From Pseudomonadota bacterium (GTDB lineage: Bacteria; Bdellovibrionota_B; Oligoflexia; Oligoflexales; JAPPIL01), in NCBI GenBank assembly GCA_028877195.1, contig JAPPIL010000171.1, positions 1-10,082 of the forward strand: a stretch of DNA of 10,082 nt, written 5' to 3'. Shown here one piece after another: positions 6,473 through 10,082 of this stretch. The notes below the pieces were generated by a model that saw only the letters and a program-made list of their open reading frames with translations, was not told where the DNA came from and ran no database searches. Both the position numbers and the translations under genes were made by a program. Each line of letters begins with the position of its first letter. Position 1 is the stretch's first letter.

Positions 6473-9204
6473 TGAGCAGCAAGCGCCGCGACAAGCCCGA
6501 CAAACTAATCATCAACTCGCCGTTCACCGAACCAGCACAGCATTGGGATACTGATAAGACAACAGGCAAGTTTTACATCAAAGACGGTCGCCGAGACGCA
6601 GGCTATGTCATTGCATCACAAAGCAAAAAGTATAGCGAGCAAGGGCATTTTGTCGAGATACCGCTGGTTAATAAGATTCGCCCACGCGTCAAGAAGTGGC
6701 GTGATGGTGGCTATCAAGGTGTTAATGGCATTACCAAACGACTATTAACTTTTTGGCGAGAAAAGGGAGCAGATGGTCGTGCGTTTGAGTTTTTCTTTTG
6801 TCAGCTAGAAGCGATTGAAACACTGATCTGGCTGAAGGAAGCACATGCAAGCGAGAAGACAGGCATAGCGATTGCTGGCGATGGCGGCGCATTTGAAAGA
6901 CTATGCTGCAAGATGGCAACAGGCACAGGCAAAACCTATGTAATGGCAATGACCATCGCTTGGCATATCTTAAACAAAGTTACCTATCCGCAAGATGCAC
7001 GGTTTTCTAAAAACATATTCATTGTCGCTCCCAATCTAACCGTTAAAAGCCGTCTTGCAGTTCTCTATTTCAATAACGCCAACAATTACTATCAAGAAAA
7101 CAAAATCGTGCCAGCCGATCTACTAGATAAGATGCGACAAGGCAAAGTTCTGATCGAGAACTGGCATACCTTGATGTGGGAAACTGAAGAACAAATTGCT
7201 AAACGCAAGAGCATTGATAAGCGCGGCGCTAAAAGCGACGCAGCTTGGACAAATGACGTTCTGCAAGATATGGCAAAAGCCAAGAACCTGCTCATCATCA
7301 ACGATGAAGCCCACCATGCTTGGCGTAGCAGGCAGGATGTTAAGCATAAGGGCATAGATAAAAAAGAAATTGAAATGGCGACTTGCTGGATTAAGGGATT
7401 AGACCGCCTGCATAAGACCCGCAACATATTAAGCTGTTATGACTTTTCAGCAACGCCGTTCTCTCCTTCTGGCACTAAAGGCAAGACAGCCTATGAAGAA
7501 GATTTGTTCAGGTGGATAGTTAGCGATTTTGGTTTACTCGACGCAATTGAATCAGGCTTAACCAAGACACCGAGATTTGTAGTTCGTGATAACGGCAAAA
7601 TTGATCCCAAAAGCTACAAAACAAAGCTTTATCACATCTACAATGACGAAAAAGTTAAGGAGAGCTTAAATCGCCGCGCAAAGGCAGAAGAACCACTACC
7701 AGAACTGGTGAAGCACGCTTATATTTTCTTGGGCTATGATTGGCAAGAAACCTACAAAGGGTGGGCTAAACACAGGATGCAAACGCCGCCAGTTATGATA
7801 ACTACTGCCAACCGTAAGGAAACAGCTGACCGCGTAAAGCATATGTTTAATAGCAAAACGCTTGATCTAGAAGAGTTGTGTGATGAAGAAAATACTGTCC
7901 TTATCTACTCTGATCTTGAGTCAGGCAAACAAGAAGAACTACGCGAGAAAGTTAACACAGTAGGACAATTGGGCAAAACCGGCGAACAGGTTAAGCATGT
8001 TATATCAGTGGCGATGCTTACCGAAGGTTGGGACTGTAAGACTGTCACCCACATCATGGGGCTGCGGGCTTTTTCAAGTCAACTGTTATGCGAGCAAATA
8101 GTCGGCCGAGGCTTGCGTCGCACTGCCTATGAATTGAATGAAGATGGCTTGTTTGATGCCGAGTATGTAAATATTTTTGGCATTCCCTTTGCTTTTATTC
8201 CGCATGAAGATACGGGCGATGGTAATCCCAAACCACCGTCGCCGCGCCATCCTATCGAGCCGATGCTTGAACGCATAAAATACAAGATAACTTGGCCGAA
8301 CGTCGAGCGGATTGACATCAATCTACGCCCGAAGCTATCGGTTGATTTCAGGCAAGTTAAACAGCTTGAGATAGCAAACATAACAACAATAGTTGAACTC
8401 GCTCCTGAAGTGAATGGACAGCCTGATTACGACAAGATAAAAACAATTGATCTTGAGAAATTGATCCAAGAAGACAGGCGGCAAACAGTCATCTTTGAAA
8501 CCGCAAAAGCAGTCTATGCACAAGCAGACTACGAGTGGAAGAAAAAGATAAACCAAGCTTATGCCATCAAACAGTTATTGCGGATCGTCGAAAGCTTTTT
8601 AGATTCAGGGAAATTAAAAATCTACCCGCAATCTTTTCAAGATGATCCAAAGCGAAAGAACGTCGCTATTATGCTTGGTATGGAACAGATTGTAAAAAAG
8701 ATACTATTTGAAATAACTCACCAGAATTCCGAAGAGCTGTCGGTTCGCTATAAGAATCCCAAATACCGTTCAACTAACAACGCTATTAAATGGAGCACAG
8801 CAAAGAAAGTTAAGCCGCATAAAAAAACACATATGAATCTATGTGCCTTCGATAGCGCATGGGAAGCAACACACGCAAGGGAGCTTGATCGCTGTAAGCA
8901 TGTCGAAGCATGGGTGAAGAATGACCATCTTGGTTTTGAGATACCCTACATACATAGCGGTGGATTACGTAGTTACATCCCAGATTTTATCGTCAAGCTA
9001 ACGAACGGCAGTCATCTTATCCTTGAAGTTAAGGGACAACAAAAAGGCAAGGACACGTCTAAATGGCAAGCAGTCGAAAATTGGACAAAAGCCGTCAGCC
9101 AAGACGAGGAAAATGGTCAATGGAACTTTGCTGTATCTGAAGACCCTACAGGACAGAAAGTGCATGTGATCATTGATCAGCTCATGCGCAAGAAAAATGC
9201 TTAA
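6472..9204 (+). CDS. res: Type III R-M restriction subunit Res (helicase-nuclease)
   Basis: A 910-residue Res subunit. It works with Mod to bind unmethylated sites, move along DNA using ATP and cut. The superfamily 2 helicase core is complete: Walker A ATGTGKT with K154, DEAH at 278-281, SAT at 326-328 (YDFSATPF), a motif V-like MLTEGWD, and QIVGRGLRR at 542-550 (motif VI arginines R546 and R549). The C-terminal endonuclease is PD-(D/E)xK: P837-D838, then E852-V-K854 (LEVKGQ). All key residues are present, with no frameshift and about the usual length. The N-terminus (INSPFTEPAQHW, then VEIPLVNKIRPRVK) is typical of the Res family found with large Mod proteins of this kind. ATG 6472 overlaps the mod TAA by one base and lacks its own ribosome binding site, so Res synthesis should depend on translation of Mod. 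Switching mod at its A7 tract would then also switch restriction. Confidence 0.95.
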   Translation: MSSKRRDKPDKLIINSPFTEPAQHWDTDKTTGKFYIKDGRRDAGYVIASQSKKYSEQGHFVEIPLVNKIRPRVKKWRDGGYQGVNGITKRLLTFWREKGADGRAFEFFFCQLEAIETLIWLKEAHASEKTGIAIAGDGGAFERLCCKMATGTGKTYVMAMTIAWHILNKVTYPQDARFSKNIFIVAPNLTVKSRLAVLYFNNANNYYQENKIVPADLLDKMRQGKVLIENWHTLMWETEEQIAKRKSIDKRGAKSDAAWTNDVLQDMAKAKNLLIINDEAHHAWRSRQDVKHKGIDKKEIEMATCWIKGLDRLHKTRNILSCYDFSATPFSPSGTKGKTAYEEDLFRWIVSDFGLLDAIESGLTKTPRFVVRDNGKIDPKSYKTKLYHIYNDEKVKESLNRRAKAEEPLPELVKHAYIFLGYDWQETYKGWAKHRMQTPPVMITTANRKETADRVKHMFNSKTLDLEELCDEENTVLIYSDLESGKQEELREKVNTVGQLGKTGEQVKHVISVAMLTEGWDCKTVTHIMGLRAFSSQLLCEQIVGRGLRRTAYELNEDGLFDAEYVNIFGIPFAFIPHEDTGDGNPKPPSPRHPIEPMLERIKYKITWPNVERIDINLRPKLSVDFRQVKQLEIANITTIVELAPEVNGQPDYDKIKTIDLEKLIQEDRRQTVIFETAKAVYAQADYEWKKKINQAYAIKQLLRIVESFLDSGKLKIYPQSFQDDPKRKNVAIMLGMEQIVKKILFEITHQNSEELSVRYKNPKYRSTNNAIKWSTAKKVKPHKKTHMNLCAFDSAWEATHARELDRCKHVEAWVKNDHLGFEIPYIHSGGLRSYIPDFIVKLTNGSHLILEVKGQQKGKDTSKWQAVENWTKAVSQDEENGQWNFAVSEDPTGQKVHVIIDQLMRKKNA

Positions 9205-9282
9205 TTCTCCAAGCCGATAAACCAACATATCTGATAAGTTTGCTGACTTGATAAACGCAGTAATCGGGTTACTTCGTTAAGC
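9199..9282 (+). other. attC-like inverted-repeat site at the res stop
   Basis: GCTTAAT (9199-9205, containing the res stop) pairs with GTTAAGC (9276-9282) at six of seven positions plus a G:T. GTTAAGC fits the integron core GTTRRRY. Inside, after a 5-base spacer on each side, AAGCCGAT (9211-9218) pairs with ATCGGGTT (9263-9270) at seven of eight. The order outer arm, 5-base spacer, inner arm, 84 bases in total, directly after a gene, is the plan of an integron attC. The left core departs from RYYYAAC at its last base, and no integrase or second attC is visible, so chance remains possible. Confidence 0.25.
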
Positions 9283-9372
9283 GGATGAGTGAACATATCG
9301 GATAAAGGAAAATATCAGATTTATTCCAACACAGAAGAGAGCGGTGGAAGCTTCGGTGGTGGAGATGAGAGG
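9205..9372. other. Intergenic region between convergent res and NYN genes
   Basis: 168 bases with no gene I can support. A hairpin at 9254-9278 has AACG and AGTAA pairing with TTACT and CGTT around TCGGG, with one mismatch and no T-run, so it is a weak or factor-dependent terminator at best; it competes with the attC-like fold. AACATATC-T-GATAA (9224-9237) recurs as AACATATC-G-GATAA (9292-9305), and TATCAGAT (9313-9320) is the complement of ATCTGATA (9229-9236). No clear intrinsic terminator serves either gene. Confidence 0.5.
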
Positions 9373-10044
9373 TTAATGCCTATGTTTTTTCTTCTCTAAC
9401 CACGGGTTGAAAATAGCACAACCATTTGCATCAACGACCTGATCAGGGAACATGGAATTTATTAGGTGTTCTTCACGGATAACCTTTGAAAACCTACCTA
9501 CTATCTTCTGTAACTCCATGCTTCTGTTATCATCTTCTACGGGAAATACTACACCAACATTGCCGCGCCCAAGTTTTGCTATCGAAAACTTAAGAGTTGG
9601 AACAAAGTCGGTGTCATTCGACACCAACACAACACACTCAGCATTGTTTTCGTAGATGTCTTTAACCACCTCCATCCCAAGATTTACATCCGTTTGCTTT
9701 TCAAAGTTTTTCTTTATTCTTACCACGTCGCCAATATTGATACATGCAGGGCTTGCAATGCATTTAGGGGCGATCGCTGTTCCCTTATTAACAATCCCTT
9801 CAAAGCGACCCTCTACATATCTATCTGTAGAATGCTGCCCCTCAATTATTTCTATATCGCTTGCCTTCAGCGCATCCCAATAACGCTGCTGTCTATTGGT
9901 TCGTGATAGATTCTTTTTGCTCGAACTTACCCTTGCTGTAAAATATTTTATCTTTATCTCATGGGCAGGATTTAACAGTATCAGCCGTAGTAGCTTACGA
10001 TAATCAAGCCATTTATATTTGGTGTAGTTTTGACCTCCCCCCAT
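9373..10044 (-). CDS. NYN-domain (PIN-like) putative RNase, 5' end possibly damaged
   Basis: A 223-residue protein of the NYN/DUF88 (LabA-like) branch of PIN-like nucleases, which cleave RNA using metal-bound aspartates. The central block fits well: KQTDVNLGMEVVKDIY with D119, then VVLVSNDTDFVPTLKF with D144 and D146, then GVVFPVEDDNRSMEL. KYKWLDYRKLL (9-19) followed by KYFTARV (33-39) is the usual second strand region. What is missing is the first strand with its conserved DGxN aspartate, which should precede KYKWLD by roughly a dozen residues. The ORF begins at ATG 10044 with MGGGQNY, and its frame is closed by TAA a few codons upstream (four codons before the ATG). No ribosome binding site precedes this ATG. 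An out-of-frame GATGGATCTAAT (DGSN) lies just upstream, which hints at a frameshift. C95 and C101 may be remnants of a metal-binding insert. It converges on res and is transcribed separately. The family call is firm; activity is doubtful. Confidence 0.78.
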   Translation of the reverse strand: MGGGQNYTKYKWLDYRKLLRLILLNPAHEIKIKYFTARVSSSKKNLSRTNRQQRYWDALKASDIEIIEGQHSTDRYVEGRFEGIVNKGTAIAPKCIASPACINIGDVVRIKKNFEKQTDVNLGMEVVKDIYENNAECVVLVSNDTDFVPTLKFSIAKLGRGNVGVVFPVEDDNRSMELQKIVGRFSKVIREEHLINSMFPDQVVDANGCAIFNPWLEKKKHRH

Positions 10045-10082
10045 TTTATAGTTCAGTTACGCGATTAGATCCATCATGTTAA

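Noticed and set aside
9254..9278. Hairpin as an intrinsic terminator for res or the NYN gene.
   Set aside because: The stem is short and interrupted, and no T-run follows on either strand.
9289..9399. A 36-codon GTG ORF with a glycine-rich stretch (SGGSFGGGDERL) after res.
   Set aside because: No ribosome binding site, it begins directly after an in-frame TGA and it runs into the 3' end of the convergent NYN gene.
2861..10040. GGGGAGGTCA at 2861-2870 and its complement at 10031-10040 as terminal inverted repeats of an element containing the accessory genes.
   Set aside because: A 10-base match between two sites is expected many times by chance in 10 kb; only a few further scattered bases agree and no target duplication is visible.

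Overview
The window reads as a bacterial chromosome segment, probably from a moderate-GC proteobacterium (perhaps gammaproteobacterial). This rests on a HemW-type radical SAM gene, a secreted ankyrin-repeat protein, general codon use and Shine-Dalgarno-led starts; the sequence does not identify a genus. It divides into a core-like left part (about 1-2830) and an accessory, defence-island-like right part (about 2900 to the end).

Left part, all on +: positions 2-112 may be the 3' end of an unidentified gene that overlaps the next start by ATGA. An exported ankyrin-repeat protein (109-1656) follows. Next comes hemW (1660-2829), in the same frame and separated from the ankyrin gene by one TAG stop and one codon. 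The tight spacing suggests one transcript.

Right part: an orphan gene (2909-3787) whose C-terminal half carries an RNxxxH motif typical of HEPN RNases. About 150 bp of non-coding DNA follow, with a candidate promoter and an inverted repeat ending on a start codon. Then comes a type III restriction-modification operon: mod (3936-6472) and res (6472-9204), overlapping as TAATG. After a 168-bp gap, an NYN/PIN-like nuclease-family gene (9373-10044) converges on the minus strand.

The main point is the start of mod. The in-frame Mod ORF has no credible start: its first ATG lies just before the catalytic DPPY motif. A good family-like N-terminus appears only if translation begins at ATG 3936, reads ten codons into an A7 tract (CCA AAA AAA TAG) and moves to the -1 frame. 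The restored junction is MSSSSKAPKK joined to IDIESNKYKGKKRKNNP. The heptamer A AAA AAA immediately before a stop suggests phase variation by tract length, or -1 ribosomal or transcriptional slippage, of the whole coupled mod-res pair. Assembly error must be excluded. The target-recognition region of Mod is much more AT-rich than the adjoining catalytic motif, which suggests domain exchange. Downstream of res there is an inverted-repeat arrangement resembling an integron attC site; this is weaker and unproven.

Taken together, the accessory part holds a potentially switchable type III R-M system flanked by two putative RNase-family genes (HEPN and NYN). Whether these work together is inference only.
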